The position numbers were made by a program, and so were the translations under genes. Positions 55,708-64,000 of a DNA stretch of 64,000 nucleotides are shown here, piece after piece. How positions within the stretch are numbered: position 1 is the stretch's first letter; the number at the start of each line of letters is the position of its first letter. The notes beneath the pieces are model-generated. The model made no database searches and was not told where the DNA came from. It was given only the letters and a program-made list of their open reading frames with translations. This stretch comes from Succinivibrio dextrinosolvens (lineage in GTDB: Bacteria; Pseudomonadota; Gammaproteobacteria; Enterobacterales; Succinivibrionaceae): assembly GCF_011065405.1 (NCBI RefSeq), contig NZ_CP047056.1, positions 2,440,747-2,504,746 of the forward strand, written 5' to 3'.

Positions 55708-56642
55708 TGATTGATTTTAAAAAGTATTTAGATAAACAGAAGTTTGTAGTTGTTGATGGTGCGTTTGCTACTGAGCTTGAAAGACTTGGTCTTGATATCA
55801 AGGATCCTCTGTGGTCAGCTCTGGCCCTGATCGATCATACTGATATGATTGAGAAGGTTCACTCCATGTATTTAGAAGCTGGTGCAGACATTATTATTTC
55901 CTCAAGCTATCAGGCAACTGTAGACGGATTTGTCAAAAAGGGGATTGATAAGGATAAGGCTCTCTCTCTGATTGTTTTATCAGTTGAGCTTGCAGTTAAG
56001 GCTCGAGATGAGTTTGTAAAATCATCCTCCTTTGACGCATCTAAAAGACAGCATCCTCTTGTTGCCGCATCAGTTGGACCTTATGGAGCTTATCTTGCAG
56101 ACGGCTCTGAATATCGTGGAGATTACAAGATTGGGTTTGATGAGCTCAAAGCCTTCCATAAAGGCCGTTTGGCTGTTCTGGATTCAGCATCTCCTGATCT
56201 TTTCGCCTGTGAGACTATTCCAAATCTTACTGAAGCTCTGGCTATACTAGGAGCTATTGATGATCTGAAACTTGATGTTCCAGTTTATATTTCCTTCTCC
56301 TGTAAGGATGGGGAACATATATCTGATGGAACACCAATTAAGGACTGTGCCAGTGCACTTAACGAGTTTTCAAATGTTGTAGCGGTTGGTCTTAACTGTA
56401 CTGCTCCTAAGTACGTGGAAGCCTTAATTAAGATCCTGACTGAGAATACAGATAAGCCTGTGATTGTCTATCCAAACTCAGGCGAAATCTATAATCCTTT
56501 CACCAAAACCTGGAGCGGTGGAGCGGTAAGTTTCGCTGAGCGCGCTGCAACCTGGTACAAGGCTGGTGCCCGTCTGATAGGCGGATGCTGCAGAACCACT
56601 CCTGAAGATATCAGGGCTATCTCTGATTTTGCAAGAAACTAG
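55707..56642 (+). CDS. mmuM: Homocysteine S-methyltransferase
   Basis: A 311-residue zinc methyltransferase that makes methionine from homocysteine with S-methylmethionine (or SAM) as donor. FVVVDGAFATELERLGLDIKDPLWSA is the typical N-terminus; zinc ligands are Cys in VGLNCTAP and the pair in GGCCRTTPEDI. E. coli MmuM is 310 residues. In E. coli the gene follows the transporter mmuP; here an AGCS transporter takes that place. Confidence 0.93.
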   Translation: MIDFKKYLDKQKFVVVDGAFATELERLGLDIKDPLWSALALIDHTDMIEKVHSMYLEAGADIIISSSYQATVDGFVKKGIDKDKALSLIVLSVELAVKARDEFVKSSSFDASKRQHPLVAASVGPYGAYLADGSEYRGDYKIGFDELKAFHKGRLAVLDSASPDLFACETIPNLTEALAILGAIDDLKLDVPVYISFSCKDGEHISDGTPIKDCASALNEFSNVVAVGLNCTAPKYVEALIKILTENTDKPVIVYPNSGEIYNPFTKTWSGGAVSFAERAATWYKAGARLIGGCCRTTPEDIRAISDFARN

Positions 56643-56671
56643 GTCTTTATAACGCTGGTCCTAAAAAGACA

Positions 56672-56700
56672 AAAGGCACTTATTGATATTAAGTGCCTTT
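56672..56700. terminator. Bidirectional terminator
   Basis: An 11-bp stem (aaaggcactta/taagtgccttt) with a 7-base loop, between the convergent mmuM and lipoprotein genes. T tracts are short on both sides. Confidence 0.6.
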
Positions 56701-56720
56701 GCCTGTATTGGATTTTGTTC

Positions 56721-57359
56721 CTAATGCAGCTTCTTTTTCAAATCCTTTAAGAGCGCATCTCTGGCAAGAGCGATGGCATCGTGATAAGCCTCCTCGGTTC
56801 CAATGTTCTTTTTGGTCTTTCCGCTTCCCTTAATCTGTATTTTATTTTCTGCTGACTGATTTTTGAGGGTAATGACCGCCTCAATTTCTGCATTGATATC
56901 AATGTCCCATACTCCTGGAGTATGCCAGGTCCAGAATTTTACAACCTTAACCTCGGCAATCACTGTATCTGGACTGATGCCCTTTTTATCAACAAACTTA
57001 TAGCCGCTGTTCTTAAATCCTTTTATTAGTGCTTCCTTTGTAATTCCTGTGACACTTTTATTCTCATGAAGATGTATGGTTCCTATTGCCATTCCCAGAG
57101 TGTTTCTTTTAAGTCCGATGACTCTGTCAATGTCCTTTTCGTCATCAGCGATTACCTGAACAGAGCGGTCATCTGCTTTTTTCTGGAATTTTCTGCTGTC
57201 GACTACAGAGCTGATATAGATGGATTTCTCGGAAACCTTTTTTTCTTCCTGGGCGACAGGAGCGTTATCCTTTGTAGCGCTGGGATCAGAGATAGTACAG
57301 CCGGAAAGCAGAATCCAGCTGCTGATAATCAGCATAAAACCTGTGAATAATCTTTTCAT
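56721..57359 (-). CDS. Putative outer-membrane lipoprotein, YajG-like
   Basis: A 212-residue lipoprotein with signal MKRLFTGFMLIISSWILLSGC; Cys21 would be lipidated. After a linker, SIYISSVVDSRKF, IGLKRNTLGMAIGTI and a C-terminal ATP-independent fold with AEIEAVITLKNQ resemble the YajG group (V-x-D-x-R, I-G-x-x-R-N), whose role is unknown. The open frame extends to 57527, but its first 56 residues do not look like a signal. Weak GGGAG lies 11 bases before the chosen ATG. Confidence 0.65.
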   Translation of the reverse strand: MKRLFTGFMLIISSWILLSGCTISDPSATKDNAPVAQEEKKVSEKSIYISSVVDSRKFQKKADDRSVQVIADDEKDIDRVIGLKRNTLGMAIGTIHLHENKSVTGITKEALIKGFKNSGYKFVDKKGISPDTVIAEVKVVKFWTWHTPGVWDIDINAEIEAVITLKNQSAENKIQIKGSGKTKKNIGTEEAYHDAIALARDALLKDLKKKLH

Positions 57360-57570
57360 AAGCCACATACTCCCAAAGAAAGACAACTTTTTAGAAAACA
57401 TTAAATTCAAGCAGAGCTTAATCTGAGTATATGGGACAGGAACTATAAAAGTTGTGAAAAAGACTGCAATTTCATCGCAGATGTTGTTTAACCTGATGTA
57501 TTTCAGCATGATATGACGAAAAAACATGCTGAAAGAAGATGGTCTGAGGATATATTCTCTTTTTTCAGCT

Positions 57571-57713
57571 TAAAAGAAAATCAAGAATCCTCTGATTATA
57601 TTCGGGGGTTTCAAAAGCAGGACTGTGTCCGCATTCTCGAAGAAAAAACTCTTAGAGTGTGATTTCTCAGCAAGTTCCTTTATCTTTGCCGCCGGAAGCC
57701 ACCTTGTTTTAAC
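57571..57713 (-). pseudogene. C-terminal fragment of a split alpha/beta hydrolase
   Basis: The minus strand reads LPAAKIKELAEKSHSKSFFF, then shifts frame to RECGHSPAFETPEYNQRILDF. G-H-S-P-A-F-E-x-P-E is the catalytic His region of alpha/beta hydrolases. The rest of the gene is on the other side of the IS605-type element, at 59144-59794. Confidence 0.75.
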
Positions 57714-57792
57714 AATGGGGATGTAAGGCGGCTAAAAAGTATGCTATAATATATATATTGTTTAATAAAGTTTAAAAATAATAAATATATAT

Positions 57793-59073
57793 ATGACAGA
57801 TACAAATCTAGCAAAACTTGCTTTTAAATTTAAGCTTGAGCCTAATGGAGAACAGCGTCGTTTTTTCAGCAGGACAGCAGGTTGTACCAGATTTGTATAT
57901 AACCATTTACTCTTCAAATGCAGGGAAGACTTCAGAGAATATCTTGAGGAAATAGATTCCAGACAGAGTAATGGTGAAGCCTTAAACAGGGATGAAGCCA
58001 AGAAGCTTAGTTTCAGACCTTTGTGCTATAAATGTATTACAGGATTAAACTATCTGCTTCCTGATTTAAGGAAAGAATATCCTTTTTTACAGGAATGTCC
58101 TGCTCAGGCTTTACAGCAGAAAGCTCAGGATTTGATGAGGGCCTACCATAGATTCTTCGATGGAAAAGGTGGTTTACCAAGATTCAAAAAGAAGGCTCTT
58201 CATAACAGCTTCAGATTTCCTCAGGGCTTTGAACTTGATGAAGACAGAAAGAAGATATGGCTACCCAAGATAGGCTGGGTTAAGTACCGTAAATCCAGAA
58301 ACATCTTTGGTAAACCAAAGAATGTAACAGTTTCACTGAACCATGGAGACTGGTATATCTCTGTTCAGACAGAGTTTGAATTAAATCCTCTGATCCAGGA
58401 GCTTAATTTAAATACAGCTGTAGGTATTGATATGGGAGTGGTCAGATTTGCCACCTTATCAGATGAAAACTACATACCGTCATTAAAAGACAGGCTGAAT
58501 CCTGTTTATGAAAAGATAGAAAAACTGCAGAGGAGATTAAGCAGAAAGAAAAAAGATTCAAAAAGATACATTAAACTCAGAATAAAACTCTCTAAGCTTC
58601 ATAAGAAACTTACTGATGTCAGATATGATTATCTTCAGAAAGAATCTACACGTCTAGTCAAAAACCACGACATTATATGTGTAGAAGACCTGAAGGTTAA
58701 GAATATGACCAAATCAGCTAAGGGAACTATTGAAGAGCCTGGCAGAAACGTAAAACAGAAGTCAGGCTTAAACAGAGAGATTTTAAAAGAGTCATGGTCT
58801 ATGTTCTTTAAACAGCTTGAGTACAAACTTAAGCTTAAGGGAGGAATCTTCGTACAGATTCCTGCTAAGAACACCAGCAGAGCCTGTCATGTATGCGGCT
58901 ATGTTGATAAGGAGAACCGAAAGACTCAGGCTGAGTTTAAATGTATCCACTGCGGTCACACTGAAAACGCAGATGTGAACGCAGCTAAAAATATAAAAAG
59001 GGCAGGTCTTGCCCAGATCGCTCGCCAAGTGAACTGTAATAGCAGTCAGCAACGAGAAGCCATAGAGGCCTAG
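57793..59073 (+). CDS. tnpB: TnpB RNA-guided nuclease
   Basis: A 426-residue TnpB. The N-terminal helix-turn-helix region starts KFKLEPNGEQRRFFSRTAGCTRFVYNHLL. The RuvC site is complete: Asp in AVGIDMGVVRFA, Glu in IICVEDLKVKNM, Asp in NADVNAAKNI. The zinc finger is C-x2-C (CHVCG) and C-x2-C (CIHCG). TnpB proteins cut DNA guided by an RNA from the element's right end next to a target-adjacent motif. There is no clear ribosome site before the ATG; an AT-rich TATAAT-like stretch precedes it. Confidence 0.93.
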   Translation: MTDTNLAKLAFKFKLEPNGEQRRFFSRTAGCTRFVYNHLLFKCREDFREYLEEIDSRQSNGEALNRDEAKKLSFRPLCYKCITGLNYLLPDLRKEYPFLQECPAQALQQKAQDLMRAYHRFFDGKGGLPRFKKKALHNSFRFPQGFELDEDRKKIWLPKIGWVKYRKSRNIFGKPKNVTVSLNHGDWYISVQTEFELNPLIQELNLNTAVGIDMGVVRFATLSDENYIPSLKDRLNPVYEKIEKLQRRLSRKKKDSKRYIKLRIKLSKLHKKLTDVRYDYLQKESTRLVKNHDIICVEDLKVKNMTKSAKGTIEEPGRNVKQKSGLNREILKESWSMFFKQLEYKLKLKGGIFVQIPAKNTSRACHVCGYVDKENRKTQAEFKCIHCGHTENADVNAAKNIKRAGLAQIARQVNCNSSQQREAIEA

Positions 59074-59143
59074 TTAACATTAGCAAAAATAGTTAACGGG
59101 CGGTATTGAATCCCCTGGCTTCAGCCATGGGGAGCAGGTCAAC
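59074..59143 (+). ncRNA. Probable omega RNA 3' part and right-end hairpin
   Basis: The region after the tnpB stop contains the right-end hairpin at 59111-59132. In IS605 elements the omega RNA overlaps the 3' end of tnpB and the right end; the guide is the flanking host DNA, here agctcatagtcgaaaacc from 59144. The start of the RNA cannot be located by eye. Confidence 0.5.
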
Positions 59144-59794
59144 AGCTCATAGTCGAAAACCTTATCTGCCTTTGATCCTATTACAAAGCTTTCTGTTTTA
59201 ATTTTTTCAAGCTTGTCTGTTACATCAAAGGAGAACATATTCTCTGTGTGAAGAATAAAGTTTCTAAGTTCATCCTCTGTTACGGTTTTCGCTTCATCCA
59301 TCATGGCCTGATGAGCAATTCTTGCAAAGCCTTCTGAGAATATGGTTTTCTCAAAATCATCGTATAAGCTCTGAACATCATTGTGTTGGGCGAAATCTAT
59401 CCATTTTGTCAGAACAGACTTTGCATTGCCATTTAGATGAGATAACGTACTGCTGAAAATAACCTTAATTAATACGTTCCTGTTCCTGCAGAACCATGCT
59501 CTGCGTGATCATCACTCCCTGAGAATGACCGTAAAGATATAGATTTTCTAGTGCTAATTCCATTAAAACATAAAGTGTGTCGGAAGCCATCTGCTCAATG
59601 GAGTATGGATAGGATGCATCTTCTCTTCTGTCAAAGACATAGACGCTAAAACCATTTTTGGAAAAAATACTGTTCCCCTGAACAATAACATCTGCCATAG
59701 TCAGGATACTTTTTACATTAAGGCCAGGAATAATGATGAGATTCCTATCTCCTGAGCCAAATTTCAAAAAGTCCATCCTGCACTTGTCAGACAC
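59144..59794 (-). pseudogene. N-terminal and middle part of a split alpha/beta hydrolase
   Basis: The frame from 59794 has FLKFGSGDRNLIIIPGLN, FSVYVFDRRED and the nucleophile elbow LYLYGHSQGVM, then stops at 59465 after ERIN. A +1 shift continues the protein: KVIFSSTLSHLN, LTKWIDFAQHND, FSEGFARIAHQAMMD, NMFSFDVTDKLEKIK, SFVIGSKADKVFDYELL. It then meets the IS605-type right end. The catalytic His lies beyond the element. The gene is thus broken by at least two frameshifts and one insertion. Confidence 0.85.
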
Positions 59795-60197
59795 AAATTT
59801 TTCTGCGCTGTAATCCTTTTTTTTTCTCCTTTATCTTGAAAAGTATAAGCGGAAACTCCATTTTTAAGGTCATGAGAATCTTTTTTGTGAGATTTGTCTA
59901 AATAGAACTTGCAAAAAGAGAAAATGTTAATCTATTAGAGTTGCATAATTAAATGCTATAATGTGCAACTTGTATGGAATTTTTGTTTCTTTGTAGTACT
60001 CAGGTTTGTCAAATCTTCTACGGGAAACAGTAAATGACAATAAGTTTGTTTCCAGAATAGAACTTAAAGTTTTCTCTAAAGAAAGATAGCTTGACTTATT
60101 TTGGAACATAAAATGTTGTCGACTTTGTCTGCAGAGCTTTTGGCTTTACGGAAATAAAAGTTTTTAATATATCTACTTAAACTATAAGGAAAAATAA
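59795..60197. other. Intergenic region upstream of yajC
   Basis: 403 AT-rich bases. An inverted repeat agttgca-N18-tgcaact (59939-59970) encloses TATAAT (59957-59962), a possible promoter for yajC-secDF far from the ATG. No gene is supported. Confidence 0.35.
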
Positions 60198-60548
60198 ATG
60201 GGTATTATCTCTACAGCATATGCTGAGGAAGCAGCTCAGGCTCAGCAGGGCGATTTAAGCATGATTATTGTTCTGACAATCTGTATGATTGCAGTATATT
60301 TCCTGTTCATGCGTCCAAATAACAAGAAGCGTAAGGAACTACAGAAGTTGTTAGATAACCTGACTGTAGGTGATGAAGTGTTAACTAACGGTGGTATCGC
60401 CGGCCGTATCGTAAAGCTTCCTGATAACCGCGAATATGTTCTGCTTTCAATTTCAAGCGGTGAAGTTATGCAGATCAAGCGCAATTATGTTGTAGCTGTT
60501 CTACCTAAGGGAACTCTAGAAGCTGTTTCTGTAGAAAAGTCAAAATAA
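60198..60548 (+). CDS. yajC: Preprotein translocase subunit YajC
   Basis: A 116-residue single-span membrane protein that associates with SecDF. The helix LSMIIVLTICMIAVYFLFMRP is followed by the conserved NNKKRKELQKLLDNLTVGDEVLTNGGIAGRIVKL. AAGGAAAAAT precedes the ATG. secD follows after 66 bases, the standard order. Confidence 0.96.
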   Translation: MGIISTAYAEEAAQAQQGDLSMIIVLTICMIAVYFLFMRPNNKKRKELQKLLDNLTVGDEVLTNGGIAGRIVKLPDNREYVLLSISSGEVMQIKRNYVVAVLPKGTLEAVSVEKSK

Positions 60549-60614
60549 TTTCTTTTATCTTTTCTAGCTGTAATGCGAAAGCCTTACAGCTTTTTGGTTT
60601 ATAGGTATCTATAA

Positions 60615-62489
60615 GTGCAAAATAAATTTCCTCTATGGAAAAACATAATGGTATTTCTGATTATTGCCATTGGTTTTTTCTATGCTTTACCAAATTTCTA
60701 CGGTGAAGATCCTGCCTTACAGATTTCCGGAACACATGGTGTTGAGTTGGATCAGAAAAAAATTGATTCAATCAAATCTGTTCTTGATTCAAAGGAAATC
60801 CAAGGAAATTATGAATTTGAAAACGGATCTTTGCTAGTTCGTTTCAACAACACTGATGAGCAGTTAACTGCACGTGAAATTTTAAGTGCACAGTTAGGTG
60901 AGAATTATATTGTTGCTCTGAATCTGGCTCCTGCAACTCCAGCCTGGATGAGATCCTTAGGTATGCATCCTCTGAAGCTGGGTCTTGACCTTCGTGGCGG
61001 TGTTCATTTCTTAATGGAAGTGGATATGGATGAAGCTATGAAGAAGATGAGAGCTCAGTTAACCAATGATTTCAGAACTGAACTGAGAAACAACAACCTT
61101 CGTTTATCAGGTATTAAGGCTGAAGGCGATTACGTTCTTGTTGAGTTCAAGGACGCTGATGTGAGAGATGAGGCTAAGAAGCTTTTAGAGTCCCGTCATA
61201 AGGATTTCAATATTCTGTCTCAGGATATCGGCGACAAGTTCTGTATTCGTGCTACCATGACTGCTGCTAAACTTTCAGAAGTTCGTACAAATGCTGTTGA
61301 CCAGAACATCAATATTATTCGTAACCGTGTTAACGAGTTAGGTGTTGCAGAACCTTTAGTTCAGAGACAGGGTGCTGACCGTCTTGTTGTAGAACTTCCA
61401 GGTGTTCAGGACACTGCCCGTGCCAAGGAGATTCTGGGGGCAACTGCAACCTTGGAATTTAGAATGGTTGATTCATCTGCTGATATCCAGGCAGCTGCAG
61501 CAGGTCATGTTCCTGCCGGCTCAGAGGTTATCAATGATGCAAACGGCTATCCTGTAGTTGTTCAGAAACAGGTTATCTTAAGCGGTGACCACATTGTTGA
61601 TGCAAGCTCAAGCGCTGATGAAAACGGCAGACCACAGGTTAACATTTCATTAGACTCAAGAGGCGGTAGCATCATGTCCAACTTTACCAAGGACAACATT
61701 GGCAAACCAATGGCTACCAACTTTATTGAGTTCGTGGTTCTTCCATCAGAAGATCCTGACGGTCCAAAACCTGGCGATGCAGACTACAAGCCAAAGTTCA
61801 AGAAAGTTGAGCGAATCATTAACGTTGCCACCATTCAGGCTCGTTTAGGTTCAAGCTTCAGAATCACTGGTCTGGATTCTCCAAAAGAAGCTCACAATCT
61901 TGCACTGTTATTAAGAGCCGGTGCTCTGATTGCTCCTATTCAGATTGTTGAGGAAAGAACCATCGGACCTTCACTTGGTCAGCAGAATATTGAAAACGGT
62001 CTGAATGCAATGCTGTACGGTGTCGTATTCCTGATTGCCTTCATGGTTTTCTATTACAAGGGCTTTGGTTTCATCGCTGATCTTGCTTTGATGTTTAATC
62101 TGGTTCTACTAGTTGGTATTATGAGCCTGATCCCTGGCGCAACCATGACTCTGCCTGGTATTGCAGGTATCGTGCTGACGCTGGGTATGGCGGTTGATGC
62201 CAATGTTCTGATTTTCGAGCGTATCCGTGAAGAACTCAGAGCCGGTCGTCCAGTTCAGACTGCTATTCATGAAGGTTACGCAAGAGCATTCGTAACCATC
62301 GCGGACTCTAACATTACCACCTTCATTACCGCTCTGATTCTGTTCATGGTTGGTACCGGTGCTGTTAAGGGCTTCGCTCTAGTTTTAATGATTGGTCTAG
62401 CAAGCTCCATGTTTACAGCTGTAACCGCATGTCGTGCAGTTGTTAACATCATCTGGGGCGGACGCAATCTTAAGTCCTTAAGTATATAG
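60615..62489 (+). CDS. secD: Protein translocase subunit SecD
   Basis: A 624-residue membrane protein that with SecF uses the proton gradient to complete protein export. One N-terminal helix, the periplasmic P1 domain with [16 protein letters not shown], and five C-terminal helices with [43 protein letters not shown] are all present. Length is close to E. coli SecD (615). The start is GTG. secF starts 7 bases after the stop. Confidence 0.97.
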   Translation: MQNKFPLWKNIMVFLIIAIGFFYALPNFYGEDPALQISGTHGVELDQKKIDSIKSVLDSKEIQGNYEFENGSLLVRFNNTDEQLTAREILSAQLGENYIVALNLAPATPAWMRSLGMHPLKLGLDLRGGVHFLMEVDMDEAMKKMRAQLTNDFRTELRNNNLRLSGIKAEGDYVLVEFKDADVRDEAKKLLESRHKDFNILSQDIGDKFCIRATMTAAKLSEVRTNAVDQNINIIRNRVNELGVAEPLVQRQGADRLVVELPGVQDTARAKEILGATATLEFRMVDSSADIQAAAAGHVPAGSEVINDANGYPVVVQKQVILSGDHIVDASSSADENGRPQVNISLDSRGGSIMSNFTKDNIGKPMATNFIEFVVLPSEDPDGPKPGDADYKPKFKKVERIINVATIQARLGSSFRITGLDSPKEAHNLALLLRAGALIAPIQIVEERTIGPSLGQQNIENGLNAMLYGVVFLIAFMVFYYKGFGFIADLALMFNLVLLVGIMSLIPGATMTLPGIAGIVLTLGMAVDANVLIFERIREELRAGRPVQTAIHEGYARAFVTIADSNITTFITALILFMVGTGAVKGFALVLMIGLASSMFTAVTACRAVVNIIWGGRNLKSLSI

Positions 62490-62496
62490 GAGAACT

Positions 62497-63447
62497 GTGG
62501 TGCGTACTTTTATTAAAGAGAATACAGTTATTCCTTTCATGAAAATCAAAGGAATAGTTGAAATCCTTTGTGTTTTACTGGTTGTCGGAAGTATTGTAAG
62601 CATGTGCGTTAAAGGCCTTAACTGGGGTCTTGACTTCACTGGCGGTATCGTTGTTGAGACTGAATATACCGAAGGTGTGGAACTTAATCTGGTTAAAGAG
62701 GCATATGCCAAGGAAGGTATTAATGGAACAACCCAGCATTTCGGTTCTCAGCGTAATGTTGTTGTTAGAGTTGCTCCTAAGGACGGTATCGATCAGCAGA
62801 CTGTTACCAACAAGGTTTTCGCAGCATCAAAGACTATTGATCCTGAAGTAAAGCTTGTCCGTAACGAATATGTTGGTCCTGCTGTTGGTGAGGAGCTTGT
62901 TGAAAGCGGAATTCTGGCAATTGTAGTTTCTCTGATTGCAATTCTGGCTTATATCGCTTTTCGTTTCGAGTGGCGAATGGCTACTGGCGCGGTTATCTCT
63001 CTTACATACGATGTTATTATAGTTATGGGAACTTTCTCTGTACTGCAGATTGAGTATGATCTGACCGTTCTTGCTGCGGTTTTAACTGTGGTAGGTTACT
63101 CTCTGAACGATAAGATTGTTGTGTTCGACCGTATCCGTGAGAATGCAGTTAAGCTGCCTCGTAATACCGAAATGCCAAGACTGTTCGATATTTCTCTGAC
63201 TCAGACTCTGTCAAGAACCATCATTACTTCAGGTACAACCTTGATCACCGTTGTTAGTTTGATGATTTTTGGTGGTGAAATGATTTATGGCTTTTCTTTA
63301 GCACTGTTTGTTGGTATTGTATTTGGTACAATATCATCAATTTATGTTGCCTCTACCTGGGCTCTGATCCTCGGCATTAAGCGCGAGAATCTGATCCCTG
63401 TTAAAGTAGAGAAAAAAGAAACTGATGGTTATGAGACCATGGATTAA
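62497..63447 (+). CDS. secF: Protein translocase subunit SecF
   Basis: A 316-residue partner of SecD with six helices. LNWGLDFTGGIVVETEY is the P1 signature; LAAVLTVVGYSLNDKIVVFDRIRENA and SLTQTLSRTIITSGTTLITVVSL are the conserved membrane segments. nlpI follows 17 bases later. Confidence 0.97.
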   Translation: MVRTFIKENTVIPFMKIKGIVEILCVLLVVGSIVSMCVKGLNWGLDFTGGIVVETEYTEGVELNLVKEAYAKEGINGTTQHFGSQRNVVVRVAPKDGIDQQTVTNKVFAASKTIDPEVKLVRNEYVGPAVGEELVESGILAIVVSLIAILAYIAFRFEWRMATGAVISLTYDVIIVMGTFSVLQIEYDLTVLAAVLTVVGYSLNDKIVVFDRIRENAVKLPRNTEMPRLFDISLTQTLSRTIITSGTTLITVVSLMIFGGEMIYGFSLALFVGIVFGTISSIYVASTWALILGIKRENLIPVKVEKKETDGYETMD

Positions 63448-63464
63448 ATCATTATCTGGTGCAG

Positions 63465-64000
63465 ATGTTTAAGTTCATTAAGCCCCGTGCTCTCATAGAA
63501 GCAGTGGGGCTTCTTTCAATTCTAACTGTTTGTGGATGTTCATCATCATTAACCTCTTCTGATACAAATGTATTGGAAGAACCAATGAGTGTGCCATCCA
63601 AGTACATCTTTTTTCCAAATCCTTCTCAGGAACAGCTGGCAAAAGAGCAGAATGCTATAACCTCCCTAATGGTATCTCTGGATTCTCAGGCTAAATCTTC
63701 CAAGGAAAAGGCTGAACTTTTCTATAATCTTGGTGCGATATACGATGATCTGGGTATGGAGACTCTTGCCCGCTTTATGTATATGAATTCTGTTGTGCAG
63801 AATCCAAACTACTACAGACCTTATGAGGTTTTAGGACCTTATTTCTATAGAGATGGCAAGGTTGGTGATGCGGTAGATTCTCTTGATGCGGCTCTGAACC
63901 TGAACAAAGAGAAGGATGACCCTTATATCTATCTTCACCGCGGTATTATCATGTACTACACTGGACATTATAAGTTTGCCGTTGAGGATATGATGGAATT
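63465..64000 (+). CDS. nlpI: TPR lipoprotein NlpI (partial)
   Basis: The first 178 residues of NlpI, cut by the window end. A lipoprotein signal (MFKFIKPRALIEAVGLLSIL, Cys28 or Cys30 in TVCGCSSS) precedes TPR repeats: AELFYNLGAIYDDLGMETLARFMY, YYRPYEVLGPYFYRDGKVGDAVDSLDAAL, DPYIYLHRGIIMYYTGHYKFAVEDM. NlpI is an adaptor for peptidoglycan hydrolases and Prc. In E. coli it follows pnp, not secF, so this placement is unusual. Confidence 0.85.
   Translation, partial: MFKFIKPRALIEAVGLLSILTVCGCSSSLTSSDTNVLEEPMSVPSKYIFFPNPSQEQLAKEQNAITSLMVSLDSQAKSSKEKAELFYNLGAIYDDLGMETLARFMYMNSVVQNPNYYRPYEVLGPYFYRDGKVGDAVDSLDAALNLNKEKDDPYIYLHRGIIMYYTGHYKFAVEDMME
63480..63513 (+). terminator. Terminator-like hairpin inside the start of nlpI
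   Basis: aagcccc pairs with ggggctt, and tgc with gca, around a short loop; a T-rich stretch (cttctttcaattct) follows. It lies 33 bases after the secF stop but within nlpI codons 6-17. It may limit read-through from secDF into nlpI, or may be chance. Confidence 0.35.

Larger units (their letters stand above)
57714..59143 (+). mobile_element. tnpB-only IS200/IS605-family element
   Basis: An element of about 1.43 kb with tnpB and no tnpA. The left end probably follows ttttaac (57707-57713), a typical TTAC-like target, and begins aatgggg. The right end holds the hairpin cccctggcttcagccatgggg followed by agcaggtcaac, typical of the IS605 right end. As expected for this family there is no target duplication; a shared aac makes the exact ends uncertain by 3 bases. 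It interrupts an alpha/beta hydrolase gene. Without TnpA it needs a helper to move. Confidence 0.8.

Overview
The window reads as a low-GC, host-associated gammaproteobacterium. Hda next to a DUF2066 protein, YejM/LapC, CnoX, BepA beside PerM, NlpI, YggT and the SpeA/SpeB pair are gammaproteobacterial families, and protein sequences resemble Aeromonadales/Succinivibrionaceae types. The family-level placement is inference. Nothing was searched; all calls rest on reading the sequence and on known family motifs.

Layout. 1-8.4 kb: 3' end of rpoA (no rplQ after it), a flavin-reductase/EcsC-like cluster, a complete IS66-type element with perfect 8-bp target duplication, a LysR regulator divergent from a small Cys protein and a secreted hydrolase, a hexapeptide acetyltransferase and an L,D-transpeptidase. 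8.4-14 kb: parC, a BrnT/BrnA toxin-antitoxin cassette bracketed by two identical copies of the parC terminator, yggT, a yggS-proC gene fusion and a ferredoxin. 14-16.6 kb: a PAS-GGDEF protein and a graveyard holding a dead ferredoxin copy and an autotransporter barrel remnant. 16.6-25.9 kb: speA-speB, purM, DUF2066-hda, panC-panD and a short flagellin.

26-39.4 kb is the accessory region. It holds a truncated transposase, a tandem duplication of an AAA/PD-(D/E)XK gene with mosaic divergence, then a tight six-gene minus-strand operon: a type IIG-like restriction-methylation gene (frameshifted), a KAP P-loop NTPase, a TerB-like protein, an 86-residue protein carrying an E2-like N-V-x-x-D-G-S-x-C motif, a JAMM peptidase and an MvdD-like ATP-grasp ligase. 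I regard this operon as the best candidate for an undescribed (probably defence-related) peptide-tagging or ubiquitin-like system. Three small unknown genes, two of them paralogous, lie upstream of it.

39.7-64 kb: bepA/perM, bioB, a PAP2 phosphatase, yejM-cnoX, a lone VWA/CobT-like protein, a putative type III secretion effector with a CesT-like chaperone, queA-tgt, then a 6 kb block (alanine/glycine symporter-mmuM, a lipoprotein, and a tnpB-only IS605 element that has split an alpha/beta-hydrolase gene), and finally yajC-secD-secF and a partial nlpI. The queA-tgt-yajC-secDF order known from E. coli is interrupted by that block.
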